From the NCBI RefSeq assembly GCF_052857255.1, contig NC_135500.1, forward strand, positions 48,820,272 to 48,884,271: a DNA stretch of 64,000 nt, given 5' to 3'. Made by a program: the position numbers and the translations under genes. Positions 52,641-64,000 of this stretch are shown here, piece after piece; positions within the stretch are counted from its first letter, which is position 1, and each line of letters begins with the position of its first letter. The notes beneath the pieces are model-generated. The model made no database searches and was not told the origin of the DNA. It saw only the letters and a program-made list of their open reading frames with translations. Source of the DNA: Amblyomma americanum. Its lineage: Eukaryota > Arthropoda > Arachnida > Ixodida > Ixodidae.

Positions 52641-54885
52641 TCGGATTTCCCCCCCTTATGGTGCCCACAGAGAGAACAGATGGGGCTGAACTGCTCTGGG
52701 AACCATATGGAGTACATGTACGGATTAAAGAAAGTGTTTGTTTGGAGCTGCCGCCAATTGACTCGTTGTGTTTTACTTAGAGATCTATGTGGGTCTGGGA
52801 AGATTTGTCTTTCTTTCTTGAAGTTTCTTTGTAGGTCGTCATTCGCTCCTTGGACGACCTGAGCTCGGGGTAACGCACCTCCCGGTTAACTACGAATCCT
52901 CGGGCAAATTGGTGCGCCGCCTCGTTTCCAAGATGGCCCGAATGGGTGGGGACCCAGATCAATGTGATCTGGCGGGTATTGGAGATTTTTTGCAATATAT
53001 TGATGGCTGCTGAGTGGGCCCTTCCTTTGCAAAAATTTCGAATTGCGGTTTTAGAGTCGCTGATGATGTATTTGGCAGTGGTGGAGGTAATTGCTAAAGC
53101 TATGGCAGCTTCTTCGGCCTCCTCCGGAAATTTTGTTTTATCGATTGTCGCCGATACGACGGGAGAACCTCGATGATCGACAACTGCCAGGGAAAAGGCG
53201 TCTCTGTCCGCATGTTATGCCACGTCCACATGCGCCGTGCCTTTCTGAACTGAAAATCTTTCGTGAAGTTTTTGTGCCCTAGCCTTTCTTCTGTCTGTAT
53301 CATAGTGTGGATGCATGTTTTGGGCAGAGGATGGACTATTAAGTGTTCGTGCACGAGTCTTGGAATTGGCAAGGTGTGTGCACGGATTCCTTCATTATGT
53401 ATTCCTGCCTTCTTTAGGATGTAACGTCCCGTTTCAGTGCCTGATACTCTTTCGTATAGTGCGGTGAGGTGTGCTTCCATCATTTCCGCTAAGGTGTTAT
53501 GAATTCCTAACCGTATTAGTTTTTCATTTGGGGTATGACGAGGGAGGTTCAGCGCAATTTTGTAGGATTGTCGAATTAGAGAATCCACTTCGTCCCTTTC
53601 TCTGACAGTGAGAGAGAGAGAGAGAGAGAGAGGGTTTATTGATAAGAAATGCAGAGAGGTTGGCCTGAAAAATAAATATCTGGCCTGCTACTCTGCTCTG
53701 GGGGACGGGAAGAGGAGATAAAAGAAGGTCACGATGGGGGACGATGATGATGGGAGGAGGCAGATTAAAAATTACTTTTAAAAAAAAACAAGGCACATTT
53801 TCTGACATCACAAACGCGAGACAAGGTCCGTGTCGCTCCTGACAGTGAAGGTGACGTATGGTGTGGAGTAGATGACTCTGCTAAGAACGAAGGCCTGGAT
53901 TAGTTTCCTGGTCTCGGCTTCTTTAACTCCTCCTCGCCTATTCGCGATGCGTCTGATGAGGAAGGAGATTTGGTTGACGGTGTTTCTCAGCTTCTTAATT
54001 AGTGCGTCGTTTTTTCGGTTTGACTGCATCAGCATTCCCAAGATTCTTAGTGTTTCCACTTCTGGGATGGCTGCCCCTTCCGTGTATATTTTGATCTCAG
54101 GCGCTTTTTTTTTGACGCTTTGGGTGTAGGATGAGGAGTTCAAATTTTTTGGGGGAACACGCAAGTCCCGCGGCTTGTGCCTCATCTACTACTACATCTG
54201 CCGCTTGTTGTAGCGTATCTTGTATCGTGCCGATATTCCCCTTGGTGGTCCAAAGGGTGATATCGTCCGCGTACAAGGAGTGTTCTAGGTCTGGAATTTT
54301 GGCGAGTTCGCGTGCCATTTTGATGAGGGTTATATTGAATAAGAAGGGGGAGAGGACCGATCCTTGCGGCGTTCCTCTGCTCCTAAAGTGAAGGTGTCGG
54401 ATTTGATTGTGCCAATTTGAATTTTAGCCGTTCTATCGGAGAGAAAGTCCTTGATGTAGTTTAACGTTCTTTCGCCTACGTTCAACGGTGAAAGAGAATC
54501 TAGGATTGCTTTGTGTTAGACGTTATCAAATGCTTTGGTTAAATCTTGAGCTAGGATTGCCCTTGTGCTCCTTTCTTGCTCCTGAGATAGGACGTCGTTT
54601 GCTAGTCTGAGCATCGTATCCTGTGTTGATAAATATGGTCTAAAGCCGACCATAGTGTTTGTATATAAATTCTCTTTGTGCGTGTGGGACTGCAGTTTGT
54701 CGAGTATGACGTGCTGAATCATTTTTCCTAAGCAAGAAGTAAGCGAAATAGGTCTGAGATTTTCGAGCGCGAGCTTTTTGCCCGGTTTTGGAATGAATTT
54801 AACGATGGCGTGTTTCCAAGACGCTGGGAGTTTTCCTTCCCTCCAACATCCGTCCGTGAGGGCTGCGATGGAAGCGCCTTAGCGT
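52641..54885 (-). pseudogene. I-like LINE: reverse transcriptase, RNase H and finger, broken
   Basis: Antisense and the most complete I-like LINE here. RT from about 54,860: HTHKENLYTNTMVGFRPYLSTQDTML, AILAQDLTKAFDNV (first Asp), then (after breaks) SLYADDITLW with the Asp pair near 54,275. RT thumb: TLRILGMLMQSNRK, RRIANRRGGVKEAETRKLIQAF and VIYSTPYVTFTVR. A 227-bp insertion interrupts at 53,612-53,838; the frame then goes on ERDEVDSLIRQSYKIALNLP. RNase H follows in pieces (AAEEAAIALAI-like at 53,100, ITLIWVPTHSGHLGNEAAHQFA at about 52,940). The end reads NPYMYSIWFPEQFSPICSLCGHHKG near 52,650. Confidence 0.85.
53602..53848 (-). mobile_element. 227-bp LINE-tail or SINE insertion with (CT)n tail and 10-bp TSD
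   Basis: The insert, 53612-53838, is flanked by CTGACAGTGA at 53602-53611 and 53839-53848. On the minus strand it is non-coding, has a T-rich part, and ends AATAAACC followed by (CT)n (the (GA)n run at about 53,611-53,632 on the plus strand). It interrupts the LINE at FTVR / ERDEV. Its parent family was not recognised. Confidence 0.8.
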
Positions 54886-57299
54886 TCGTTTTAAAAATTT
54901 CATTCGAAACTCCCGCGCTTGTTGAACATAGGTTACCCTATTTGGCTATAATGACAGCATAAACTTTCTTGGAAACTTTTTTCGCTTAAAGATACCTAGC
55001 TGCAATGTTCTTCTGGAAACAGATTAGACTTTAAAAGAAAAACAAACCATTGTGACAAAATTTGTCGCGCTCCCTGGCGTTCATTTTAAAAATTCGGTCC
55101 GCAGAGCAGCCTCAGCGCTCATGAGGGTTCCTGAGCATAAGGCCGTAGTGTGCAAGTAGGGTGAACCAGAAGTTGGAGTGTGCGTGAGTGAGCGCTTGTT
55201 TACAGCGGTGCTGGCAGTGTGTGTGGTGTCGGCGAAAGTAACCGCGTTGGAAAGCTTCTCTTCATTGGTTCGGTAAGCGCTGCTTTGTGTTTTCATCTGT
55301 TGGCGTGTTTTGACTTTCTGGTTTGCAGCCTGTGATAGGTGCTGTAAACAACACCGCGCTCTCCCAAAGCTCCTCTCGAATGTCCGGGAACGGAGAACTT
55401 CCTTCGCAGCTGTGGTAGAGGCGCATCCTGTTTTTCGTAGCATGTGATCGTGCAACTTTCTAGCGTATCAAGCGCATCATCGCGATGCCAGTGAGTGCGC
55501 CCGCTAGTAGCGGAGTGTTTCGTCTGAAGTAGGTTGTGTGCAGGCCACCTGCAAAGTCGCCCGTTCGTGCCTAGTGGTAGATGAGAACGTATTTAACGGG
55601 ATCGCGCTAGCGGGTGTCTTGTGTTTTCAGCTCTGTCAAGCTACAGGAGCTGACCTTCAAGTTTCCGAGTGGCGCGGGCAAGCAGCCATGCGACGATGAG
55701 TCAGACAGCCGCGTTGCATCGCTCCCATGCACTCGTCGCGGAAGCAGGCGTATCGCGAACCCCGTCAGCTTGCACTGCAGCAGCTCACTCACTTCTTTAC
55801 GAGTGGGTACTGGTAATAAGGGAAGGTGCGGTCAACCAGGCGACACCCATTAGCAGCTTCGCGGCTTCGAGTGTGCCGAAGCCAATGGTGACGTGCACGA
55901 TGCTTTGAGGAAGTGCGGTCGTCGAGCTGATGTAGCGTCCAGGAAGCTGATAAATTGCCCCCTGTGACGTCCGGTCTCCGTCAGCAGCTTGGCTGTGTCT
56001 TGCTGCCAGTACAGCGCTTGCATAAGCACGGTGACGCGCAGTCTGACGGGGACACCTTCGCCCTTGCTGCACGGTTTCGCCTGTCGCGTGGAACGAAGCA
56101 CTCACGTGCCACTTTGCCTGCGGTGCTGTTCTTACTGCCGCTTTTAAAGTGCATTTCGATTAATTTTGGAAAGAAAGTGGTTGCAAACAGTTGGAGAATA
56201 GAAAAATTGCAAGCCGTGCTTCTTATATTTTCGCGTGTGCAGGAAGAAAGAACGAACACCATTAGTGCTGATTCATTTAATGGTTCCCGCTCAGTACCGA
56301 CGTATGCGAAACTGTGCAGACAGGGGAAATTGTAGCAATCATTCGGTAACATGACGGACCTACTCAAGAACATATTTGCTGTGGATGACGCTTTATGTCT
56401 GTCAGTGCTGGCAGTTCTTGCTGCTGGCCTCAGGAATAGAAGGATTACCGAATGATACATCCTGCAGACCATTAGAAGTAGCCAGCCACAGGGCTGACTT
56501 CTTTTTCAGTTCGTATTGCATCATTTGTTGAAAGCAGCAGTGGTTGCCCTGGAACCATAGCAGCAACTCTATGGCTTGCAGTGTACACATTGGAATAGTG
56601 TTATTTCATTGCAGCTGCAGTGCTGGATATCTGCAGTTGTGTGGGACGGGAAATTGCCACAATCACAGTGGTGATCACCATTACTGTGTACATGGAAGCA
56701 CGTGGCTTAAAAAGTGAGGAAAAAAACTTTTCTGCCCCTCATGTACGCATGTTTTAAACAATGCAGCTACTATCTTGTCACTGATTACAAGTACTAACAG
56801 CACCCTATATGCTTGGCATGCTTTGTCAGCATCCCTTGGAACTCCTGCAGCCTTAAGCTAGGGTAACAAGAATTGTTACCAGGGATTTGCAGAGTCTGTC
56901 ATTGGAAAATGGGCACATCAACTATGTTGCAAGCATTGTACATTGTCCTCCTTGTTGCATTGTTTAAGGGAATGTTAACATGCCTGCCCATTGGTTGTAA
57001 ATGGTTGTGTTTAACTTTTTGCTGTGAAAGCAGCTACTAACACCACCGCACACAAAATTTTGCAACACAGACACACCCGCATGGACGTCTGTAGCATGCT
57101 GATGTTGATGAGTCGTGACACTACGGGTCCCTGAGCATCCGCAGGGACATCCCCGCAGGGGGATAGTGGTGAGCAGTGCGCCACCACGGACCCGAGCACC
57201 GCTTTATCGCTTTGTTAGTTTTAAAGCATCAAGTCGATGCTTCTTTGAGATGGTAGTAATGCCGCAAATGTTTGTAGTGTTTGCTTGTATTGTGTGTCG
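54886..57299. other. No recognisable gene; partly CpG-rich
   Basis: The 55,080-56,150 part is GC- and CpG-richer than the flanks and contains open frames on both strands, the longest antisense at 55,981-56,472. None shows a known domain. ATCATTCGGTAA near 56,338 and its complement near 56,446 are about 110 bases apart, a minor inverted pair. This is the most likely place for host regulatory or first-exon sequence, but nothing proves it. Confidence 0.4.
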
Positions 57300-60200
57300 T
57301 CGAACAGAATGCCAACCGCTCCTGGCCGTGCAGAATTTAAAGCTGATCGCGAACTTTCGAGATACGGCATGGAAAGTTTCTGCAACATTCTGGAAAAACT
57401 TAGAATTGGCTTTGCTTGGGGGTGATCAGTCAAGATAAATCTTATGGCGTCTTGCATTGCAAACAAAGCGATAAAGTGTCATGCCAACAGCTTTGAAGCA
57501 TGACCAAACGAACACTACAAAGATTCGCGGCAGTGTCGTTCACATTTCAAACCTTGCAAACATCGAAAACCTTTGGTGGTACCCCTGTGACTTCGTAACA
57601 TCGCACAGGTCTTTAAACACAGTAAGCGGTGTCATTTCTAACAGTGACTTTCTGCACATAATAGAAGAAGAAATGCTCGAAGAATCCGCAAAGAAGACAA
57701 AAGAAATTCCCCAAGCACCTTGTCCTGACCTTTCCCTCCTGCGCCCTGCCCAAATCAATAGAGGTAGGATACGCAAAAATCTCTGTCCGTCCATATATAC
57801 CTAACCGTCGATGCTGCTTCAAATGCCAGAGGTTTGGCCATGGCTCGCAAAGCTGCCGTGGCTGCGATACCTGTGCCAAATGTGCCTCAAATGATCATCG
57901 ATCCGACTGTGATGCTGCGCCACGCAGCATCAAGGCGACCACGCCGCTTATTCAAGGTCATGTCCTGCATGGAAGAAAGAAAAGCAAATAATTTCCATAA
58001 AGACCAAAGAGAAATATGACATTTAAAAAGGCAAGAAAGCGTTACCCAACGACTCCGAGCACACTCTCTGTTCCTGCACATACAAACTTCACCAATGTGG
58101 TGCGTGGGCGCCGGCGCACCACACTGGTCTTCCGTACCTGCTCAGCTCACACCCAGAGAGGCTGAGGCAGGGCCACCCACTCCCCTGGCAGATGCAGCCA
58201 GAGCTGCTATGCCACCCTCAAAGAAGGGCTCGCCGGTCACCAAGTGAGCAGCCCGCAAGGCTTCCCCTGTTCGGGAGAAGCCCGCGAGTTCCCCTCGGAA
58301 CTCCAGCTCCTACACTGAGGCGATGGATACAAGTCAGAGCTCGCCTCCACCACAGTGGCACTGAAGCTCTCTTGACCGAAGAAAGAAAAAAAACCCTCAA
58401 TAACAGGCCCTCAACAAGGAGAGACCTAGGTTCTGAATACATCCCCCCAAAAATATCATGATTGGAACTGCCGTGGAATTCTCAATAACTATAGGTATGC
58501 AACAGATCTATTAAATTCTGTCTCCTGTAGCACTGTGTCTGCAGGAGACCACATTGGAACCTTTGCATAAATGTATATTTAAAAAGTATAAAGTCTTCCG
58601 CCGTGACTGTGAGCAGGCGAGTAGGTGCTCTGGAGGCGCTGCTGTTCTAGCTCAGAGTGGTGTTACAACCCATGGAAGCTGCTGCAGTTACTGTTCTTAG
58701 CTTTCAACCAATTACTGTATGCTCAGTTTATCTTCAACCACACCTCACAGTAACACTCTGTGACCTAGAAGCATTTTTTAATCGGTTACCAGAGCCATAT
58801 GTGGTAGTTGAGGATTTTAATGCACACTCCTCATTTTGGGGGAGTGAATAGACAGACGCCAGAAGCCGTGTAATAGAAGATTTTATTATGCGCAAGAATG
58901 TTTGCCTACTCAATACAGGCAAACCCATAAATTGCTCTCCATCCTGAGGAAAAATGAGCTCATAGACTTGTATTTTAGCTGTTCATCCATTTTTACCGAT
59001 TTTAAGTGGGTTGTCCTTGATAACCCGTACGGAAGCGATCACCTTCCTATGGTGAATAACATTTCATCACCACCATTAATCACCCCTAGTAAACCACGCC
59101 GTTGGAAGCTGCACTTAGCAGCCTAGCAACTGTTTCATGAAAAGGCCAATCTGGAGAAAGTATATTCAGATAATGTTGGCGTTGACGAACTGAACGAAAT
59201 TTTCACAACTTGCATTATTCCTGCTGCGTGCCAAGCTATTCCTTAGTTGCCAGGAGTAGTACGACAAAATAACAAGCTCTGGTACACACAAAAATGCTGA
59301 CAAGCGAAAAAGAAACAAAATAAAGCCTGGGGAGTTTTCCAAAGATACCCAACGCACGAAAATCTCGTATATTTTAAAAAGGCAAGAGCAAAAGCATGGT
59401 ACATCTGACGCAATGCTGAAAAAAACATCGTGGAGAAACTACGCATCATTCATAAATAGTTCAGCTACATTCAAACAAATGTGGGAACAAGTCCGCGAAC
59501 TTTATGACAGCTTTTCTCCTTTCACAATTCCTTTCCTAAGAGCTCTGGACACACAAAGAAGTACAAAGGAGCAAGCAGGCATCTTAGATGAACATTTCTC
59601 AAACATTTACAGTTCTTCACACTACACAGATTTAAGTTTTAAAGTATAGAAACAAAGCGGAGAAACACAGACTTCCAACAGCTGGTTGCAGAAACGCACC
59701 GTACAATGGTTTAATTACAATCCAAGAAATAAACAACGTTCTTTCAGATAGAAAAAAAGATTGCATCTGGCCCTGATAATATACAGTACTAAATGCTGAT
59801 GCATCTTTTTCAACCATCTGTGGAAGCACTTTTGAAATTTTTTAACAAAATATGGCTATTCGGGAAAACTACCGGAAGCCTGGAAGAAAGCACTTATTGT
59901 ACCATTCCTGAAACCTAGAAAGCAATCAACATCCCCCAGTAGTTACAGGCCAAAAGCCCTTACTGGGTGCCTTGCATAACCTTTGAAAGTGTACTGAATA
60001 TAAGACTTAACTTTTCTCCTTGAATCACATGAACTTCATGATGTCTGTCAGTGTGTTTTTAAAGTGGCAGGCTAAACAACTGGACAACTGGTCATTTAGT
60101 TCGCCTTGAAAATACTGTCCAAGATGCTTTTATACGCAAAAAACACTGCCTTGCTGTCTTTTTCGACATCGAGAAGGTGTACAACACCACCTGGAGGCTC

Positions 60201-61625
60201 GGGATTCTGCGCGACCTAGCAGAGTTTGGCACCCATGGCAGGATGTTTAACTGCATAAATGATTTCCTGTCCAACCCTTCCTTTCACATATGCCTAAGCT
60301 CAACCCACTCAAGGAACTTTGTTAAAGAAAATGAAGTACTTCACGAGTGTATTATAAGCACAACGCTCTTTGTTATAAAAATAAATTCCATAGCCAGAAT
60401 AATCCCAAAGTCCCTTGTGTATTCCGTCTATGTCGACTATCTTCAAAATAGCCTGCACATCCTCAAACCTAGTAACATGCAAGGGACAAATACAGTTTAC
60501 AATGAATAAGACTGGAAGGTTCCATTTTTCCACACAGAAAACCGTGGCTATTCTTTTCTCACTCTAAAAAGGCTTACAAGCCGACCCATTCATTTACCTG
60601 AATGAAACGCAGCCACCCGTAAAAAATTAATACAAATTTCTAGGCATAACTTTTGACAAAAAATTCACTTTCCTGCATCACATCAACGCACTGAAAAAGT
60701 GAATTGGAATGAAATAGTAAGGCTTCCACAGTGTGCATCCATCTTCACTGCGGAATTTTACGCCATCTGTGTAGCGGTAGAAAAAGTAGTAAACAAGAAC
60801 CTCTCAAACAACTTTATTTACAGAGACTCGCTAAGTGTACTTACAGCTCTTCGTTAAAGAAATGCATTCACTCTGTGGCTTGGTGACATCATACACAACA
60901 TAACAACCGCCTTAGCTCAAGGGCAAAAATAAAACTCTGCTGGGTACCAAGTCATGTCGGAATGAAAAGGCAATGAGAGAGCAGACTTTTGCTCTGCTCA
61001 AGCTGGTGGCAAGCCGATAAAGAAAGTAAATGTACCTTTTAAGGACTGCATGAACTTCGTACACCGTAAATTAAGAAAAAAAATGGCAGTTGGCTTGGAC
61101 CTACGACGTAAACAACAAACTACTCTTGGTAAATCCAGTTTTACGTGAACGGAAGTCATGTTTGCACCAGGAGCGTTTCGTTGAAGTTGTTTTATGTTGT
61201 CTTTATGTAGGCCCCACACACCTCACACACAACTTTCTATTGACAAATGAAGACAAACCTGTTTGTGAAAGATGTGGAGATGAACTAACAGTTAATCACA
61301 TTTTATTATCATGTACAAAAGTAAAAAAAACTAAGGAAAATGTATTTTACTGAGTTTTATAATAAACACATTCCTTTAAACCCATTTTTCCTCTTGGGAG
61401 AAGATGCAGTTGTCGACATGTCGTTTTAAGAGAAACAGGTTCTCTCGACAAACCCTAAATTTTTACCCACTGCTTCGCTTAATTTTTTTATGCACCTCAG
61501 CCACCTTCTTATTCCTGGGAAGAAGACAGGATTTGTTTTATTGGTTGGGAGGCTCAACATCCTTGCCCAGCCAAGGATGGCTGCTGAGATTACCTGACCT
61601 TCTTTAAAGCTTTTAATATTAGCCA
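57300..61625 (+). pseudogene. I/Jockey-like LINE with ORF1 zinc knuckles, RT and RNase H, heavily decayed
   Basis: ORF1: a stretch resembling the gag-like N-terminus (VVHISNLANIENL, LNTVSGVISNSDFLHIIEEEML), then at 57,800-57,925 zinc knuckles CFKCQRFGHGSQSC and CAKCASNDHRSDC. ORF2: endonuclease signs at 58,660-59,060 (FQPITVCSVYLQP, VVVEDFNAHSSFWGSE with DFN, YGSDHLPMV with SDH), a connector (RALDTQRSTKEQAGILDEHFSNIY), RT pieces (LPEAWKKALIVPFLKP, SSYRPKALTGCLA) with the YADD region reading YVDYLQ, so it is lost. RNase H at 60,745-61,010 (FTAEFYAICVAVEKV, FIYRDSLSVLTAL) and a finger CERCGDELTVNHILLSC near 61,263. Stops occur about every hundred codons or less. Confidence 0.8.
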
Positions 61626-61814
61626 TTCATAGAATTTCTTCCTTCATCACTAGGTATTACCTTTACCTAGTGATGAAGGAAGAACAATGTTTTAGGCTCT
61701 CTACACCAATGATAATTAATATTTCTATAAAGTTCTGCAGAAAACAATTTCCCTATACCTTGAGTTTGTTACACGATGGCCTGAGTTCCGTATGTGCCAT
61801 AAAACCCAACACAA
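61626..61814. other. Short unassigned stretch with an inverted repeat
   Basis: TTCTTCCTTCATCACTAGGT at about 61,637-61,656 is followed by its near-complement ACCTAGTGATGAAGGAAGAA at about 61,665-61,684, a hairpin with a loop of some eight bases. No gene seen. Confidence 0.6.
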
Positions 61815-62450
61815 CACTGTTCTGCTTTGGGCTAGTTCATTTATGCAGAAACAGTGCGAAAAAACATGAACGATGGGAAGACGCACGGACAGACAAGATA
61901 GACACTGTTCTGGCTTGGGCAAGTTCATTCATGTAAAAACAGCTCGAAAAACTAGGAATATGGAAAGGCACACTTATAGACAAGAAGGGCACTGTTCTGG
62001 GCTGGGCTAGTTAGTTCATATAGAAACAATTGGAAAATACAAAAACTATGCAAAGGCATACTGACAGACAAGATGGGCACTGTTCTAGTTTGGGCTAGTT
62101 TATTCATGTTAAAGCAGTGCAAAAAGATGAGGACGATGTAAAGGCACTCTTACAGGTAAGATGGCCACTGTTCTGGTTTGGGCCAGTTCGTTCATGTAGA
62201 AACAGCAGGAAAAAATGAGGACGATGGGAAGGCACACTGGCAGACAAAAGACGGGCACTGTTTTGGCTTGGGAAAGTTCGTTCATGCAGAACCTCGGAAA
62301 CACTAAGCCGATGGAAAGGGACACTTAGAGACAAGAAGGACACTGTTCCGGTTTGGGCTAGTTTATTCATGTAGAAACAGCGTGAAAAAATGAGCACAAT
62401 GGAAAGGCACACTCAAAGACAAGATGGGCACTGTTCAAGTTTGGGCTTCT
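61815..62450. repeat. 88-bp minisatellite, eight units
   Basis: The mark CACTGTTC (or CACTGTTT) starts units at 61815, 61903, 61990, 62078, 62166, 62256, 62341 and 62429, giving spacings of 88, 87, 88, 88, 90, 85 and 88. Each unit includes GGGCTAGTTCATTCATGTAGAAACAG-like and GATGGAAAGGCACACT-like parts with base differences. The last unit is partial. Confidence 0.95.
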
Positions 62451-63060
62451 GGTAACACCTTGCATATGAATGAATTAAGGTGTGAAGGACCTAACCATCA
62501 TTTAATCTTGCCTGAAGTCATATCAGTGTCCCGATCCTCCTTTCCCACAAGATGTAGCACCACCTAGGGAGTGCACTAAGATTCGTCTACTATCCACATG
62601 ACTGGTTGAAAATAGCCGCACATGGCTTATGTGGGCGTGATGGGGTTCTACAAGATGCCAACTACGCCAGCAAAGGGGCCGATCTGTGCTTGACAGCTGG
62701 CGGCATCTGCCGCTTGCACCTGTGATAGCACCAACTAAGCATGCACAGTGCAAGCAGGTGGTTTGTTTTCAATCAGTGAAGTGCGGGAGTGGGCAGAGGA
62801 GGAAAGGCGCACATGCACAGAGTATGAAAACGTACGAAAACGGTGGTCTTTGCTCTAGCCAATCTGTGTATTGTCCCTTCTTAGCACTTCTCGAGATGCT
62901 CAGTGTTTTGTTACATTACATCTCTCACTTTGTATGGACCTTCATCTCCTGTTCTGCCTCTTTATGGGTTAAGTACTGGTATGCTGTATAACTTCCATGT
63001 GCAGCCAGGTCATGAGTAGCAGCTTACCAGTACCCTGAAAAGAAAATGTATCTGTAACAG
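62451..63060. other. No recognisable gene
   Basis: No domain, repeat or RNA gene recognised. Open frames at 62,523-62,753 and 62,686-62,991 match nothing I know. Confidence 0.5.
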
Positions 63061-63064
63061 CTGT

Positions 63065-63485
63065 ATCTTACTGGTACTCACCTAGGCGGCAGAAACGTGG
63101 AAGCTAACGAAAAGGGTGCAGCTTGAAGTTAACGCCACTTAGCAAGCTATGGAAAGGAAAATGATAGGTGTTATATTAAGAGACAAAAATGGAAAAGAGA
63201 ACAAATGCACGTTAGTGATGCTGTAGTCAAAATCAAGAAGAATAAGAAATGGCATGGGTGGGCATGTAATCCGAAGGCACGATACTGAATGTTGTTAGGG
63301 TAACGCAGAGAATTCACAAGAGAAGGCAAGTATAGCAAGGAGAAGCAGAAAGTTAGGGGGCGGATAAGATTAGAAAGGTTGGAGGTGTAAGATGGCCAAA
63401 GCTGGCAAAGGATAGGGTTCAGTTGGAGCGATACGGGACTGCCCTCTATCCTACAGCGGATGTAGTTGGACTGGTGATGGTAGTA
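63065..63485 (+). pseudogene. RTE LINE 3' fragment
   Basis: Fourth RTE 3' end, the most diverged: a YLTGTHLGGRNVEANEKGAA-like start, then AMERKMIGVILRD, deletions in the WVREQTRVNDILVEIK region, KKWHGWACNPKA-like sequence and an end resembling VGLVMV, with a degenerate TGATGGTAGTAA tail. Frames are broken throughout. Confidence 0.8.
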
Positions 63486-64000
63486 ATGCATCATAATATG
63501 CTTTGTTGGAGCTGAAGGGATGTCCCACAACAACGCTTCGCTTTAGCGGACTCTTCCCAACCGTGCACATAGGTATGGGAGAGTGAATGCAATGGATATC
63601 TCAAATAAGAAAGTTGATGCTTGTGAAATGGTGGCTGGACACGCTGTTATGAGTTTGCAGCCACCGGCTGAGCTCCTAGAACGTGGTGTCTGCTTCTTTC
63701 ATTGGTCTTTTTGTGGCATAATAATTCAGGACGAGTTCTTGAGTGGTTGGAACTGAAGAGCCATGCAACAGGCTTGTACCTGCAATGTGGAATGTATTGC
63801 TGGAAACACTCGTCATTGAGCACTAATTGCGAGAGTTTGTTAGTTGCCAGTGGCACACTATATTTTTTTAATTGCAATTGGACTGCTGTCTCTCTGCTGT
63901 TTCTTGTCTACTTTTCTGTGTTAATTTCAGTGTGTTATAGTGAAAGTTTTTGCATAAGCAGTGCAGTGCATTTTTGTCTGTGTCTTCAGTGCTCGGCATC
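63486..64000. other. No recognisable gene
   Basis: Nothing identified. The window ends inside AT-rich sequence. Confidence 0.5.

Noticed and set aside
55981..56472. 163-codon antisense frame in the CpG-rich region
   Set aside because: No recognised family; could be chance in GC-rich sequence. Noted only in the region entry.
61815..62450. CRISPR-like array
   Set aside because: Units are contiguous and similar along their full length with no unique spacers, and the DNA is eukaryotic; it is a minisatellite.

Overview
This 64 kb window is animal nuclear DNA, most likely from a hard tick (Ixodidae). The strongest clue is a tRNA-derived SINE at 20,980-21,292 and 38,340-38,659, with intact A and B boxes, that resembles the tick SINE family I know as Ruka. 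Low-copy RTE, CR1, Tx1-like, I/Jockey-like, Ty3/Gypsy and Penelope-like elements fit an arthropod with a large, repeat-rich genome. No host gene, rRNA, canonical tRNA gene, CRISPR array or operon was recognised. Nearly all readable coding sequence belongs to transposable elements, most of them broken.

Layout. 0-5 kb: an RNase H remnant, a 5'-truncated RTE LINE with a TGA-repeat tail, and a Tx1/L1-like LINE. 5-8 kb: mostly unrecognised, with a SINE-like repeat and a CACGTG cluster. 8-12.6 kb: RTE ends, an I-like LINE, a Penelope relic and an antisense Gypsy gag/protease. 12.6-18.5 kb: mostly unrecognised AT-rich sequence. 18.5-24.5 kb: a nested stack holding three Penelope-like insertions, a LINE and a SINE, each flanked by target-site duplications (TSDs). 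25-30.3 kb: a Gypsy element with both LTRs. 30.3-33 kb: antisense LINE ends. 33-38 kb: a second Gypsy element split by a solo LTR. 38-39.7 kb: a SINE array with nested insertions. 39.7-45 kb: two Penelope-like copies, one inside an antisense LINE. 45.1-49.4 kb: a nearly intact CR1-like LINE. 49.7-55 kb: antisense I-like LINEs. 57-61.6 kb: a decayed sense I/Jockey-like LINE. 61.8-62.5 kb: an 88-bp minisatellite. 63 kb: a last RTE end.

The main result concerns the Penelope-like elements (PLEs). Four insertions, from 143 bp to about 3.5 kb, share one design: inverted copies of the element's 3' region, a single terminal extension present at one end only and carrying ACCAACTNGCCC, and one 9-13 bp TSD around the whole structure. 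In three of them the target is a LINE whose reading frame rejoins when the insert and one TSD copy are removed. This indicates that the inverted (palindromic) form was made during insertion, not by later rearrangement. Two copies are miniature and non-coding (143 and 315 bp) and look like non-autonomous PLE derivatives. The 143-bp copy is a near-pure palindrome centred on AGCGCT, a self-complementary hexamer that occurs at the matching place in the larger copies.

Boundaries given without a TSD are approximate, and clade names rest on motif recognition by eye.
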